A DNA stretch of 64,000 nt from Trichinella spiralis. Its lineage: Eukaryota; Nematoda; Enoplea; Trichinellida; Trichinellidae. Below, piece by piece: positions 1-13,496 of the stretch; within the stretch, counting starts at the first letter, position 1; the number at the start of each line of letters is the position of its first letter. The notes under the pieces are model-generated. The model saw only the letters and a list, made by a program, of their open reading frames with translations. It was not told where the DNA came from and ran no database searches. The position numbers were made by a program, and so were the translations under genes. The stretch is from NCBI GenBank assembly GCA_000181795.3, contig CM012954.1, forward strand, positions 10,861,084 through 10,925,083, written 5' to 3'.

Positions 1-2035
1 AATAACAAATTAAATCATAAATTTCTTGACACAGTTCATCGTTGAACTATTATACATAATTGGAAAATCTGCCTTGAAAGTTTATCAATTTTTATGCGTA
101 TTAAAATGAAAAAAATACTCAAATACTTGAATACACATGCTTTCATACTTTAAATACAACAGGAAAATATGTTTTAATGTAAATTTCTACCTTTATGCAG
201 TTTCTTTCACTTGCCGCACCGCAACCATTAATGGAAAATCTCTCAAATGAAAATATTAACCATCGATACAACGCTTGCTTTCCTCTGATTGGTCTGTTAC
301 TCTGTAACCATCTTATCGGTGATTTGGCAATTGATTACTGTATTTTACGGTATTTTTCATTGTGAACTGTAGTTTCATGATTTTATTTTTACACTATACT
401 TCAAATACCTATTTGAATATTTTTTACGCATTGCTTCCTCCATTCACAGGCAGCGTCGAACTGAAACTGATGTTGACGTAATAATCAATGAAAATTTTTT
501 AAAAATACTTTGACAATTAAAGCGTTTAATATTAAGTGAATTTCAACTTAGTTTCAATTTCTTTTCTTCTTATAGATGTACATAAATTTTTTTTAATATT
601 TTCTTCTAAACAATACAGAATTGTGAGTCATTCAATCACCCTCTTGTTTTAAATATGAATCACTAATTTAATATACACACATTTATTTATTATTTGATAA
701 TTGCATAGAAAAAATAAATAAATAATCACCAAAAATTATAGTGCAATGAATGAAATAAAATTTAAACAAAACCTTAAAAATGATTGCTTGGAAGGTGTGA
801 ACAGAAATTTCAACTTGGAAAAGCCTAATGCAAATGGCCATACCAATAGCATGTTCGTATTCAAAAAAGAAGACAAATTTCTTCATCGTTATGTAACTAA
901 TTATAAATCAAAGAACTGCAATTTACCAAACGGTTTCTCATTGTTCAGTTCTCATCTTCATTTGGGGTACATTTTGAAGTATGATTAATCATTTTCATAA
1001 AATGAAAATGAATACAAAGTGAGTGACTGGTTTAGCACTGGAAGTTATTTCTCAGTTATTTTGAAAATGAAAGTGCACCTCTTCTATCCACTATCAAATG
1101 GTATTAAAATGTAATTGTTTCAAATCAAGAAACTAAGCATATAATATTGAATGCTCATGCAATTTTCATTCATTTCTCCTTACAATTAAAGGCAACACAA
1201 AATTCTCTATTCTAACTGCTGCATTATGGTTGAAGAAGATTTAAATATAACCGTGCCATTCATGAAATGACTTTGATTTTTTACTGTTAGCATTTATTTC
1301 GCGAACGTTATTTTGAATTCCGCAAAGTTTAGTCAATTTGAAAATTAAAACACATAAACCGCATGCTCAATGTTTGTTAAATGCTTACACACTAAACGGT
1401 GAATTATATCACAATCATTCGAAAAATGATTCAGATCGATTCAAATTCGAAAATGATCTAGCCTAATCAAATTGATTAATGAGAAAAGTTTCCGCCAAAG
1501 TGAGCCGGCGCGGATTTATTTGTACATGTGCGGTGGAACTTTTCCTTCGCGTTCACGTATCGGTCAAGATTTGCATTGGTAATATATTGCCATTGGTTGA
1601 AATAACTTGCAATATGATTCGACCTCATGTAAATGGTTTTTATTGGACTGTAATTGTTGGGATTCCATTAGCTAATAATTTCTAGTATTTGATTAGCCAA
1701 TAACTCTCAATTTTGAATGGGTGCAATATCCAATGATTCATTGGTTCATTTTGCTTTCTTTTATATTTCTGTTACAATTATGCTAATATTAAATGAAATT
1801 TGAAATTCTAATTAACCCTTTCATTATGAAATTATTTTCCTTCAGCAGAATTGAAAACTTTTAATTCTGATCATTTTATAGATTTTAACTGTGAAATATT
1901 TTCACGTAGTTAGATGATTATTTCTAGGTTGTTGGAACGAGATTTGAAACATCAGCCCTTTGTTTATGCATCAATAAAAGCAATTTGCATAAAAAACTAT
2001 TTTCCAGTTTAATTGTTTCATACATTACTCTAGCT
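1..2035. other. AT-rich stretch, no gene recognised
   Basis: Open frames here are short (80 residues or fewer) and have no recognisable motif or splice-joined extension. A slightly GC-richer patch around 1480-1580 gives a 68-codon frame that resembles no family I know. I see no RNA gene. Confidence 0.5.
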
Positions 2036-3938
2036 CTAACGTGTATGATAACTGCGAAAACAGTTCCGTTCTTGTGTAAGACATAAAAAAACCTGGCATT
2101 TGCTACAGCTAAATTGTACTATTTTCGAGCAAAGCTTGCATCGCATTCGCTTTTCGCTAGACAAAGGCCAGTGAGAAATTTCGTCGTAGCGCAAATCAGC
2201 GGCTAAGGATCTCGTCAAAATGCGGGTTCCTCTTGTAGTCCCATCTGCCGTTGGACTGGTCGACAAGCGTGACTTCGGTCCTCTTCGAACAAGTTCAGAT
2301 GCTTCTTCAGCATGGCACAGCGAACTCGCTACACTAATAGTAAAATCCAACAAGTTCAACGGCTTTTCTGAAGAGCCGGAAAACTCTTCGACGTCTTTTC
2401 GGTAAATGAGCCACGCATTTGCTACTGCGGAACTCAGCAACCAGTACAAGATTCTTCGGTGCCATTTTTTGCTTTTGTGGTCCAATTTGTATAGACCGTT
2501 CAGCATGTTGCTTATGTGAACACCACCCATCGACTGTCTGTAGTCGTTGACAATTTGGGGAACAGGAACTTGGATGAACGTTTTACGTTTCATATCATAC
2601 ATCTGCTTTTCCACGACAGGATCCGTACCGACAAATGTAGAAGACAGTATCACTGGGCGGTTGTCCAACCACTTAACAAGACCAACACCGTGTTTGGGGT
2701 CGGTGACGGCCGCGTATGAACCCCTACCACGTCGTTTGAGGTTCGAGTCGTCTTCCAGTTTGGCGCCTCTCAGGCGGTTCGATCGCAGAGTTCCAGTGCT
2801 CCATATTCCCATCTCCTTCAGCATCACTTGAACCTCGAGGAAATTAAAGTGACTGTCAAAGTAGACTTTGTGGTTGGCGTGTTTGGGTAAAGTTTCGCAC
2901 AACTTCAACACCACATCTCCTGACACAAAGCCGGACGACATTTCAACTTCTACTTCGTTGTCGTCACAAAACAGGAAGTCATATAGGAGACCAGAAGCAC
3001 CGCATCTTACATAAATCTTTATTTCCCATTTATTCGGTTTACACGGAAGCGGCTGACGAATGCCGCAACGCCCTTTGAATGGTATTACTGATTGGCCAAT
3101 GGAGTGTTTTTCTTCATTTTTCAGTCCCCTGCAAGACTGAAGAAACAAATTGAGAAGAGGCCGGACTTTGTAAAATGTGTCGTAGGACGGATGGTGTCGG
3201 TCAAGAACGGCTTTTTCGTTGTCGTTGAAGTGCAAAAAACGTAAGAGTTCAATAAATCTGTTGCGGCTCATACTGTTCGCAATTGAATCCACACGGAAGT
3301 ATGCCGACCAGTACATTCTGAACTGTGGAAGCGTAACCACTCCCATCTTGAGAAGCACGCCGAGAAACGTTTCCACTTCGGTTTCAGTTGTTCTAAACTT
3401 TGATTTCTTCTGTGCAGCATAGATATTTGTGTATTCTGTTATTAGACGAATTGCATCTTTGGTGATAAAATATCTGAAGTAGTCAACTGGACTCTTTTCT
3501 TGTTCATCGCCTGAAATGTGGTTACATGTACAAATGCATATTTGAATTACTCGCACTTTCGTCCATGGAATCTTCTTCCGTCCAAGGTACATCGCGATTG
3601 ACTAATCGTTGGCTTTTCCACTTGAAATTGAACGTCTTTTTTCGTCTTCTTTCAGATACCTCAATCGGCGTTTCTTCATCTGAGCTGAAGTTTTCTTCCT
3701 CACCATCTGCTAGCAATTCAACTGACTCATCAGAATCTATATCAAGTTCAGAATCGTCGGCATCCGGCAAAACTATCAGCTCTGGTTCCAAACGACCATG
3801 GCAATTTCTTCTAACATGCATATCAACGTTCATGTTCACACGCAAACAAACGATAAAAACAGGGAATGATTTGGTTTCAAATCCGAGTTCTTTATATATT
3901 GGACAAAATGGCGAAAACAATTTTGACCCAGCCACCAA
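2036..3938 (-). CDS. piggyBac transposable element-derived protein (PGBD-like), active site lost
   Basis: Derived from a piggyBac DDE transposase, a nuclear DNA-binding recombinase family. Two exons, 3938-3551 and 3510-2036, joined over a 40-nt intron (GTAATT...TTTCAG, 3550-3511), give 620 codons in one frame. The first exon encodes the acidic N-terminus followed by a basic RRRKK stretch, as in PGBD proteins. The second holds the whole DDE domain and the C-terminal cysteine-rich zinc finger (CKLC, CSKC, CFRSYH). Seen directly: at the first catalytic Asp the sequence reads SIGQSVIPFKGR (Gly, codon 3097-3095). The second Asp is kept in VYFDSHF (about 2857). At the third, MGGVHISN has His and Asn where the family has Asp. 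Two of three metal ligands are therefore gone while the frame is open. I infer either a domesticated host gene or a recently dead copy. No terminal repeats were identified. The start could also be the Met at 3833. Confidence 0.88.
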
Positions 3939-6072
3939 TGACTAATACCTGTGGCATGCAGACTTGTTTTTCTCAGTTTTGAGCTTACAGATTTAACTAC
4001 ACTCATCAAGCAAGCATACGTGCCAGTTGTGTCGATGAGAAGAAGCCTCAGCTACAGAGACAGACAACTGACAGAGAACTAAACGTCATTCGTGTACATT
4101 CTAGTAACCGGCAGGTATGCAAAACATATTTTTGCCATTCACCATCTGAAAATAACTAGACGTAGCAGCTGACGTGATAGCTGACTACAATAAACTTTTA
4201 TAAATTAGATGATCTGTTCCTCTGCTTTGATAAAATCGCATTTACCAATTCATCTGATGTGACAAAAGACGCGAAAATATCTGACAAAGGCATATGCAAC
4301 ACATTTATCAAACTCTTAGAACAAAGCCGCATTTTGTCTAACTGGCGTCTAAACGACCAGTAAGAAAGGTGGTGAAAATTTAGCCTCAAGTCGAAAATAC
4401 TCTTAGCATCGCGCAAAATTAATTTCTGGTAGTGTCTGTTGATAGTTCAGAAAAGTATAAATTATTGTTACAAAATAGTTCTCGACGAAATAAATTACTC
4501 AGATGGGATTTCAAAGTTCATATTCGATCCCGGAGTTCATCGACCCCTTGGGGTCGATATCGACCACTTTGGCTACCCCTGCCTCAGGCCAATCGGAGAA
4601 CGGGAGGGACAAATTTCACCTGGGAAGCACCCCTGCTGTGTGCGTTAACTAGCAAAAGCAGCTAACTGAAGAAGGACATATGTTAAATCTACAAAATATG
4701 AATTCAAATTAATTATTAGTACAGGACAACGTGATGTACCTCAGCACCTTTACTCAAGATCAGTTATTATTATTATTATTATCGTCACTCTCCTGACACA
4801 TGCAACGACTCTCTCTCATTCTCGTTAATCGTTGCTATCCAGAACAATTAGCATTAATGTTTTTCTGTTCCTTGTAAACCTTACTTTAAACAATGAATAA
4901 AAACATAATGATACGTACAACTGTATGTTTTTTATGTAAAACTCGAGCATAACAGACTACAATTACAAAGAATCAAACATTCGTGGTTTGTGCAAAATTT
5001 CAGATAGACTGACAACATTTTATATTTGAAAATTCAAAAATGACCCAAGCAAACGGCACTGATCAACAAAAATTGCCCACTAAAACATAAGTATACCAGT
5101 AATGTGCGTCTATAAAAAAATGACCCGAGCAAAATGGTGTCAATTTCTATACTAAACTATGCGTGACAGCTACTGAAGCAACGCTGATTTGCATAATAGG
5201 GTAGACAACGTGCGCATATTACCGATCAAGTCTACGCATTACGCCTATGCAAAATATAACAGCTATTTTTCCTTCAATATTTTAATTTTAAATTTGCCTT
5301 TTACTTTACAATTTTGAAACGTACAAAAAATTAATGTGTATCAACTGATAATGTAACCAGATGGGTGATATTATTGAAAGACTTATTTATGAAAAAATTT
5401 TCAAGTGAGATTTCGGCATTTGAAATAACAACAACTGGTTTTAACTCATTGAAATATACATGCACTCGTGTAAAAAGTTTTATAAAAAATATCAAAATAA
5501 AACTTACCCTGATGTACACCGTTTCATGCGCGCCATTCGAAATCTATCAGCGATGAGAGCGTAATCTGCCTTTGATTTTCCTTTTCCGAACCAGAAAAAA
5601 TGCTCGTCTGTAGAGATTTTCAAAAATAAATCTGATTTATTCAGCTAAAACAGCTTAAAAGAACAAACAATCACTGCAGTTTCCATCATGCAAATCTTGA
5701 GCGTTCTCACACTTGTCTGTCAACTTGCAACATTTTTAATATGGATTTGTCATCAATTACTGTATATTATAATAACCTAAAAATCTTTATTTACATTGTA
5801 AAAATTTATCTTCACATTTTAGTTGAACTGAATCGAAAAATATTTGTCAACTTTTACTTACTTCAAAAATATTAATACAAACACAATTAATAAATATTTT
5901 ACATAAATTTAAAAAATGCATATTTTTGTTTATTTATAAAGATGTTGAGAGATTTTTTTCTATACCTACTCATCATTATCTAAAACTCCCCGTGATAAAA
6001 ACATTACTCCTGGTACGAAAACAACGGTGACGCAACGCCAGCTGCACCCCTTGTTTTTCTCAACGGTGAACA
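3939..6072. other. intergenic, GC-rich patch inside
   Basis: No gene recognised. A sharply GC-richer block at about 4530-4645 stands out from AT-rich flanks and is open in two plus-strand frames, but matches no family I know. A short ATT repeat lies near 4765-4782. The rest is AT-rich single-copy-looking sequence. Confidence 0.4.
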
Positions 6073-6285
6073 ATGGAATCGCAATTAAGTGGTCAAATGG
6101 TCAGCGTCATGCCATATACCTGCCACAACTCCGGTGGTCAGCTGCTGAAAAAGCGTCAAAATGAAACGGATATGACAGCGCGGCTGTTCAGACCAGGTGA
6201 AGCCGCACAGTACGAGCGATTGCGCAACCATCCCGGTTACTTAATTGTTTTTCGGAGGTTCAGGTCAAGAAAAATGTATAATTAA
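6073..6285 (+). CDS. orphan ORF, 70 codons, unrecognised
   Basis: An ATG-initiated frame in a locally GC-richer segment (about 6020-6290) within AT-rich DNA. It encodes a small basic, soluble-looking peptide ending FRSRKMYN, with no signal peptide, membrane segment or known motif. The composition looks exon-like, but no flanking exon joins it and I cannot assign a function. It may be an isolated exon, a decayed gene fragment or chance. Confidence 0.18.
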   Translation: MESQLSGQMVSVMPYTCHNSGGQLLKKRQNETDMTARLFRPGEAAQYERLRNHPGYLIVFRRFRSRKMYN

Positions 6286-7780
6286 GAGTGAGGAGGGACA
6301 ATACAAGAAAGAAAGTTATCCTTTCAGACGCTTGAACCGCTCTTGAGCTATCATTTCGATATTGGTTTCCTTACTTTTACTGAACAAACTTGAATCCCAC
6401 ATCATACGTTGTTCAGATCAGTTACAAGTTGAAACCTACAGTCCACTTACAAAAGAGATCTACAAGTTCGAAAGAAAGATTTCTTAACAAAAGTTATTTT
6501 ATTTCTGATTTTCAAACAATTTTAGCTGAAAAATTTTCGACAAATAATACTGTTATGAAGAACAAGAAATGCACTTTTTGTGTCGAATATTAATAAAGTG
6601 GAGCATTTTATAGCGGATGTTATTCAAATTTTTACTCCCATCACTTCCGGGTTCTGTCAGTTCAGTCACTGCAGACCTTTGCAACTGTTTCGCAATCACT
6701 TGTTGCGAATGCAAATGAATATTCTTCAATAAACTGCAACTGTTTTGCAAGTAAATAATCTCCATGAAGTAAGCAAACAGCAAAGCAAAAGAGAAAACTG
6801 CCACCGTGCGGAAACACGCATCCGTGTTAGAGGTGATGATGGTTGGAAGTTAACGTGGCGGATATTATAGTTGAAATGATTGTTAGAATGATGATCCAAT
6901 AATTTACCAGTATGCACGGATAGCCGGTGCAAATTTTCGATGACATCCGTTGAATTATGGAGATGATGATGAAAATTAAAAAAAATGTCGTTCCTGTAGT
7001 TGTGAAGCAAACAAATTCTGGGCTGCTGGTCGATACTGACAGACACAACAGAATGCACAAGGAAAAAGTTATCTACATAAAGCGAAGAATGGTATTTGTG
7101 GCCACAGACGCAAATAATCAGTATTATAATTCATAATAACTAACGGTTAAACATTAAACACTGCATACAACTAACTGTATGCATCAGTTGAGAAAGTAGT
7201 TTAAAATTCTGGATTATGTATGTTAAACAATTTTCAACTGGAAAACTCTGGTTTAGTTTCACTTTAAAACTTAGAAAAAAAATTTTTTAGTATGCTCAAA
7301 ACTTCACTTTAAACAGAGCAAACAGTTTTTGATGACGATATTTAAACAGACATGGAAAATTATGAGTTCATAATGAAAAAGAAATTCAGAAATTATCATA
7401 AATTTCTGAATCAAGAATTGCAACCCACTCAAAAATCTTTACTACACACGATAAAACAGATATTAAACTATACATAAGACAAGATTCGATTCGTAAACCA
7501 CAATTTACATGCCTAATTATACATCGCATATTGTGCAAATAGTATAAAATATGCGCACAGATAACAAAACAGCAATTGCACATCTAACCAAAGCACTAGG
7601 CTAGCTGCAATGGACAAAAGACATATAAAGAACACCATCAAGATGTTTCAGAATGCCAAAATGAAGAAAAAACTGCAAATCACAAAAAGAAAGATGTACA
7701 GAAAGAATTAAAATACACAAGGAAAGCAAACTATTATTTTTCCCTGGCAATGCCAATTAAAAATTTTTAATTAGTGCAGT
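6286..7780. other. intergenic downstream of the Ly6-like gene
   Basis: No firm gene. On the minus strand a frame reading MRVSARWQFSLLLCCLLTSW (start near 6830) resembles a signal peptide, but it ends soon after and no downstream exon was found. Several overlapping frames at 6553-7060 are mutually exclusive. Confidence 0.3.
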
Positions 7781-10336
7781 TTAATTACTGGCAAAAAATT
7801 GACAAGTTAGGTAGCTGAGCATCAAAGAAAAACCCAACAGCGGCACTGCAATGGACAATTCTCGGGCTCCGTTACAAAAATCGCCAGTACAATAATAAAT
7901 TACACCTTGAATAGTTTCCAAATCTTTTGTCCATGGCAGCTGTACACGGGTATTCAAATTTTGCTCCTCTGTTCCATCTTCTTTTTGTTCAGCTGTACAT
8001 CCTTTAGCAATTAATTCGTGTTCTAAATAAAAACATACATACATATACTGCGTACAGAAAATGTTTTCAATTATTACAAATGTATCAACAGCCATACTGA
8101 AGATAATACTAATAAAAATAACTCATCATCTTGTAATTTTATGCAAATCAACATATTTCTTTGTTCTCAACTATGATAAATAAATAAATAAATGTTAGCT
8201 TGTTTATAAAATTATATTATTAAAGGAGGTAGAAAATTTTAATCAGTTCAGTTAACTTGAAAAAAAAATCAACTCTATTCAATCAGCGATTTATGAATTC
8301 CCAAAACACTCATTGATACGCAACACATTTGTCTCAAAGAATTAATAAATTACATATTCACCAATGAATGATTATCCTGTAACAATTGAAATTAACAACT
8401 CAATTTTGAAAAAAAAAGAAACTAAAAGTTTCATTAATTAATTAAAAAATTTCTGAAAATTAAATTAAATGTTCTGAAAAGAGAATGCAAATTTAACATC
8501 GAACGACAATTTGTGTTTACTTTAAATAGCTGAAAATGAGGATCAAAATGAAATTAATCAAATAAAATATGCGACACGCTCTATCAAATGACAATTCGAT
8601 AAAATGAATGACGTGAATCCAACCGTATCATTCATTTTTATGAATAAATTATATTATAATATATTCGTTAATTTTTAATTGCTCTAAACTGTTCGCTTTT
8701 GTTATGAACTTTCTTTCTTCCATTTAATATACAACAGCTTGCTACTGCTTGAATTGGTGTGGTCAACAAAAGCACAATCCCACATAAGTGGAATAATTGA
8801 TCAACCACTGTCAATGACAATACGCTGTATTTTCAGACACATTAAAATATTTCGACCGACAATCAAAGCCAGTACTAGCTGCCACCGCAGGTAAGCAAGC
8901 AACAACTATGTCGAAACACTTGTCACAACTCTTCACAATTAGTGAAGAAAATTGAATCCCAAGAGAAAAACACTAAGCACTTTTGCTTTATGAAAGCCAA
9001 CAAATTCGCCCTTCAAGCGATCAAGCCGTTCACTACTGCTACAAATCACAAAAGTCAATATCGACATTTAAGTGAACTTCGACAACAAAATGCAAATATT
9101 GATTTTTCATTACAGTGTGTAAAATTGTATAAATGCTTTTGGATTGAAAAAGGAACATCCAAAAAGCATGACAAATTAAGAAAATTAAGAAGAAAACTTT
9201 TTGAAAATTTTCGAAAAGTCAATTTCTGCTGTCATAAATTGAAAAACGCAACAGCTATTCATCTTGATCGTCTCGATTGCAGTGCAAATCAATTACAACA
9301 GGCGTCTCCACAAACCAACTGCGAATGCAAGTGTTGTCAGCCAATTAACCCCTTTCTATACACACACACAAACACACTTTATAATAATTATGGCTGATTT
9401 ATTTCTCACGTATATATATATATATATAGATAATCCTGGCAAAATGAAGTTGGTAACTGGCAAATGAAAATTTACCAACAACATTTATTATTATTATTAA
9501 TATCCATCTGTCGAACAATTCAGACAACAACAAATGCCACTTGGAGATATTTATCTATCATATATAAAATTCAGCTAATGCTCAAAAGGCTTCAAGACAA
9601 AAATTCCGCTTCACAACTAACAATAATAATAACAAATGAAAAAATGAATGATCATTTCTTCAAAATTATAAATACTCTTTCAATATAGCATATTCAAATT
9701 AGCATTTATATTCTATGTCAAATTAAAGCAAACGTATTTGAAATGTACAACGAATGATGCAAACAGTTGAACTTTCAATTTGGGTTCAATATAGAATATA
9801 TGTAATTCACAATTGGACGTTGAAATTAAACTATTATCTACAGATAACAATCTTTGTGCTATTTCACCTTCAGTAAAGCCTATTTCTTCACTTAATGAAT
9901 GCAAGCAAAATCGAGAATACCTAGTAAACAAATGCAAACGCGTCGTGCAAAAGCGGACAGTAAACAAATTCATAAAACAAGTTAATCAGCTAATTTATTG
10001 AAATTATTTGATCAACTCTTACAAGCTACTACTGAACTGATTAAAAATAATAAACACCAAATTAAAAATTTCGCAAAAACAATAAAACACTGTACTGAAA
10101 TCTACAGCTTCTCAATTTTCAAATAATATAATTATGAATAACGTACTGAAATTATTCACTTATGAACATACCCTGATCAATAATTTTCCAACATGTGCCA
10201 GCGCACTGTACACTGCCAGATTGACAGTTATCGAAATCCCGCCCCAAACATGTATAACATCGAAATGGTGCACCATTCTCGGATACAGAAGTAGTAGTAG
10301 TAGCAGCAGATGATTCGGCACAGAACACTGGCAATA
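7781..10336 (-). CDS. Ly6/uPAR-type three-finger GPI-anchored protein (5' end missing)
   Basis: A cell-surface three-finger-domain protein of the Ly6 superfamily; in invertebrates these act as modulators of channels, receptors or septate junctions. Two exons are seen: 10336 (or 10327) to 10172, and 8022 to 7781. The donor GTATGT and acceptor TTTTATTTAG join in phase (G + AA gives Glu) over a 2.1-kb intron. The first exon ends a probable signal peptide (LPVFCAES), then a Ser/Thr-rich spacer, then FRCYTCLGRDFDNC and CAGTCWK. The second carries GCTAEQ and the terminal YYCTGDFCNG, followed by a hydrophobic tail (AVPLLGFSLMLSYL) typical of a GPI-attachment signal. Eight Cys are visible in the domain. 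The exon with the initiator Met lies further upstream and was not found. Family-level call only; the exact subfamily is not decidable here. Confidence 0.75.
9411..9428. repeat. (TA)n microsatellite
   Basis: An uninterrupted TA run of about nine units within the large intron of the Ly6-like gene. Confidence 0.9.
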
Positions 10337-13300
10337 CTATATAAATTTCAACAAAAACAATTACGCTATTTCACATAAACAACAACAACAACAAAAACAT
10401 ACAAAAGAGGCCAGATAGGAATAACGGGTATATGAAAATACTGTACATTATCGTGCAATTGTCAAACAATGGCCAAATTAGATTAGCTCAAATCAGAGCG
10501 TTGCTCACTCAACTGCCATACAACAGGTGCAGTAACGGCCGGCTTAATGCCACACTGCCAACTTTACACAAGACCTGTTCTAAACTGACAAGAAACAAGA
10601 CTAACCAGGGTTACAGTATTTTGTAATTATGATTCGCAGGTTGTACCAGTATAATTTTTTTAATTTGCATTTTAAACAGTAAAAAATAAAAATCAGTAAC
10701 AGTTGCGCAGCACAACTTTTAAACGTTGTGAAAAGTTATTGCATTTGGAAATTGAAAATAATACTAAAAATGCAAATATAAATGAATATGTAAATTATTG
10801 TGTATAGTAAAAAAAAGTATTGCATGACTTTTTTATAATTAAATTTAGCAAGGAAAACTAAAACTTTGTAATATGCAATAACTGATTTGATAAAAACGAA
10901 ATGAAATGAAATATAAAATTAGTTTAAGAAAATTACAATTTAAACTGAAATTACACTGACAAATTGCACGCAAATGTTTGTGAATTTTTAATTGATTCAA
11001 GAGTTGAAATTTTTATCTAAAAAACAACTGTTTCTAAAACAATTGGATGCTTTCAAAAAATTTTTTTTCAATCAATTGTAAAAGAAGCTGATTTGAGTTG
11101 TACACGCGGTTTCTTGTTACGCAGAAAGGTTCTCAATTTGCAATCCAATTTTACATTGAATAATTTGATTGTTGAAATAAAATTGAATCGCTGAAAAAAA
11201 CAATAAATAAGTGCTGTTGAAATGAAGTGAATTGAAATCAAATTTGAAATTATTTCTTCCAGCCGAGGGAAATTGTCATGGCATTTTTGAAAGCAAGAAT
11301 CCAAAGCAGACAGGATAAAAATTTCCTTTTCAATAGATGGTAATTGATATGGTTTGATTTTGCATAATTATTCTTATTCATTTATTTATTTTGAAGCAGA
11401 ATAGCTGGCAGTTAGTTTCCAATTTCTTCAACCAACATTTCACTTGTAAATTGGCGAATAATTAATTAGTTCTAAGTAAATGAGGATAAAGCAAACAGTT
11501 CATTTGAAATTCTCCATCATTTCACTTATTTTAAACAAAGAAGAAAAAATATTGCTTTTCCATTTTTGTTTATTGAAGCTGAATTCAAATTTGCATAAAT
11601 TCAAAGAGCACAGTTTGTAGAAATATCGGATGGACAAAAGTAAACAGTGAATAATGCAGTTGTGAATAGAATTATTAAATTAATAATTCACATTCACAAT
11701 AACAAAGGAAAACAATTTGGAAAAGTGCTATTTGAAAATTGCGTTGTTCTTACAGTGTCATTTTAATTTCAGCAGCAAGCAAATTGAATAAATATTGAAA
11801 ATCAGTATTATTCTACTGGTTGATCAAAGTCGTCATTCAATTTCCGCCGTGTCATGGTCAGAACTAATGTTAAAAATACCGTCGTTGAATCATGCGGAAA
11901 AACGAGTTTTATCAAACGAAACTTATGCAATCCAGTTGAACGAAATTTTTACAACAGCCCAAGGTTAGGTTTGAAAAAATATTTTCAAAAATTTCACAAT
12001 TATTAAAAAAAAATACGGCAATTTTGAAATATTTTGCAAAATTTATTATGAATATGATTTTTTTGCACAAATTGTACTTATCAGCAGAAGTATCTGCAAA
12101 ATTATAATGAATAATAATGGAAAAATAATGTCAGCTCTTTGGTCGTGACATTTTTAAATATTAAAACAAAAAAAAATAACTGACACAAGTGTTAAAAAAG
12201 TAAAAAATGGAAATTTGTCTTTGCATAAATAAACGACACGAAAAAAATCATTACGTAGTTCAAAATTGAAAATTTCACGCAGCAATAAGAAGCGTATTTA
12301 TATATATGTACAGATATGTCGTTAGTAGTTTTTCTTTTCCTTTTCCATGATTCATCCAAATCAATCCAATCTTACCACAGTGACATAAGCTGAAAGCAAA
12401 AAAAAAGGAAAAAAAAACAAAAATGGGCGTGGTCTTTCTTGATCAGTTTTCAGCATCTTTTTTTGCCAAACGCTAAAATATGCCACGGATATCGGCGTGT
12501 ACAATCGACATGTCAACGTTTGCTGATGGCCTTTGTACGCTTTTGGCTAGGCTAAGCGACACAATCCGCCACATCAGCATGATTCAACACGTCGCCTGAT
12601 TTGCCTATTGATTGCATTCAACGGTAATTTCTTGGTTAAACAACAACACTACAAAAGGCATGCACATTTCTGCAAATTTCTTCTTGCGCCACTTTATGAC
12701 AAATGTTGTTGCCTCTTTTTCCATTTATTAATAGCAACACTGCTTTTGATTCAGTTCAATATTCCATTTTGCATTACTATTATAGTCTTATTCATTTGAA
12801 TTCACTTATTAAATTTGTTTTTCACCAGCAAAATTATTGGTAAGTAAATTTAAATTTCCATCACAAATCAACTCACCAAATATATACAGTATTGGTTTTT
12901 GTTTTCTTTGAAAAGTAAATAAATAAATTTTTTCGAGATTTTTTGCTATTGAAAAAAATTAATGTTTTCATACTGTAAGTGTGTGGAGTAAGATTGTATT
13001 TTCAGGATTAGTTGTTTATTTGCAAAACGAAACATTATTATTGACGATAGGATTGAATTTGTAAAAAAAATTTTCAAGTATCTTATTGGAAAATTAAAAA
13101 CAGAATAGTATATCAATTAAATTTGTTCAGCGGTTTTGAAGAAAATTTAACGAACGAACGATGAGAAATGAATTTTTCTGTTGCTTGAATTTTCACTAAT
13201 CACTAATTAAGTAAAGTATCGACGAAGCCACGTTTATTACGCTAATAAGTAGAAACAGTTTCTTTCCCAAACACGAGAAACCTGTTAATGAAGCCTTATT

Positions 13301-13490
13301 GTAAGTATGCTTTCTTTAAAATTAGTAACCGAGCTTGAATTTACTGAACAACGAAATTCTACAAATTGTATTAATTAAAGAATTTAAGTTTATTTTGCAT
13401 TAATTTTGAATAAATTCCCAAACAAATGTATATATATATATTGCAAACTAGTATTCTTCTTTGACTTTTACTGGTTTCATTGAACGCGGC
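10337..13490. other. AT-rich non-coding, upstream of the Ly6-like gene
   Basis: No protein-coding exon recognised; the missing 5' exon of the Ly6-like gene may lie here. A GC-richer island at about 12420-12600 contains GGGCGTGG (12425-12432) and may be a regulatory element. Confidence 0.4.
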
Positions 13491-13496
13491 TATTTG

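Noticed and set aside
1800-4300. piggyBac terminal inverted repeats with TTAA flanks
   Set aside because: TTAA occurs often in this AT-rich DNA and no matching inverted ends could be paired around the gene.
8942-9397. 151-codon plus-strand ORF inside the Ly6-like intron
   Set aside because: Lys/Asn-rich, no motif, no splice partners, and composition like the surrounding intron.
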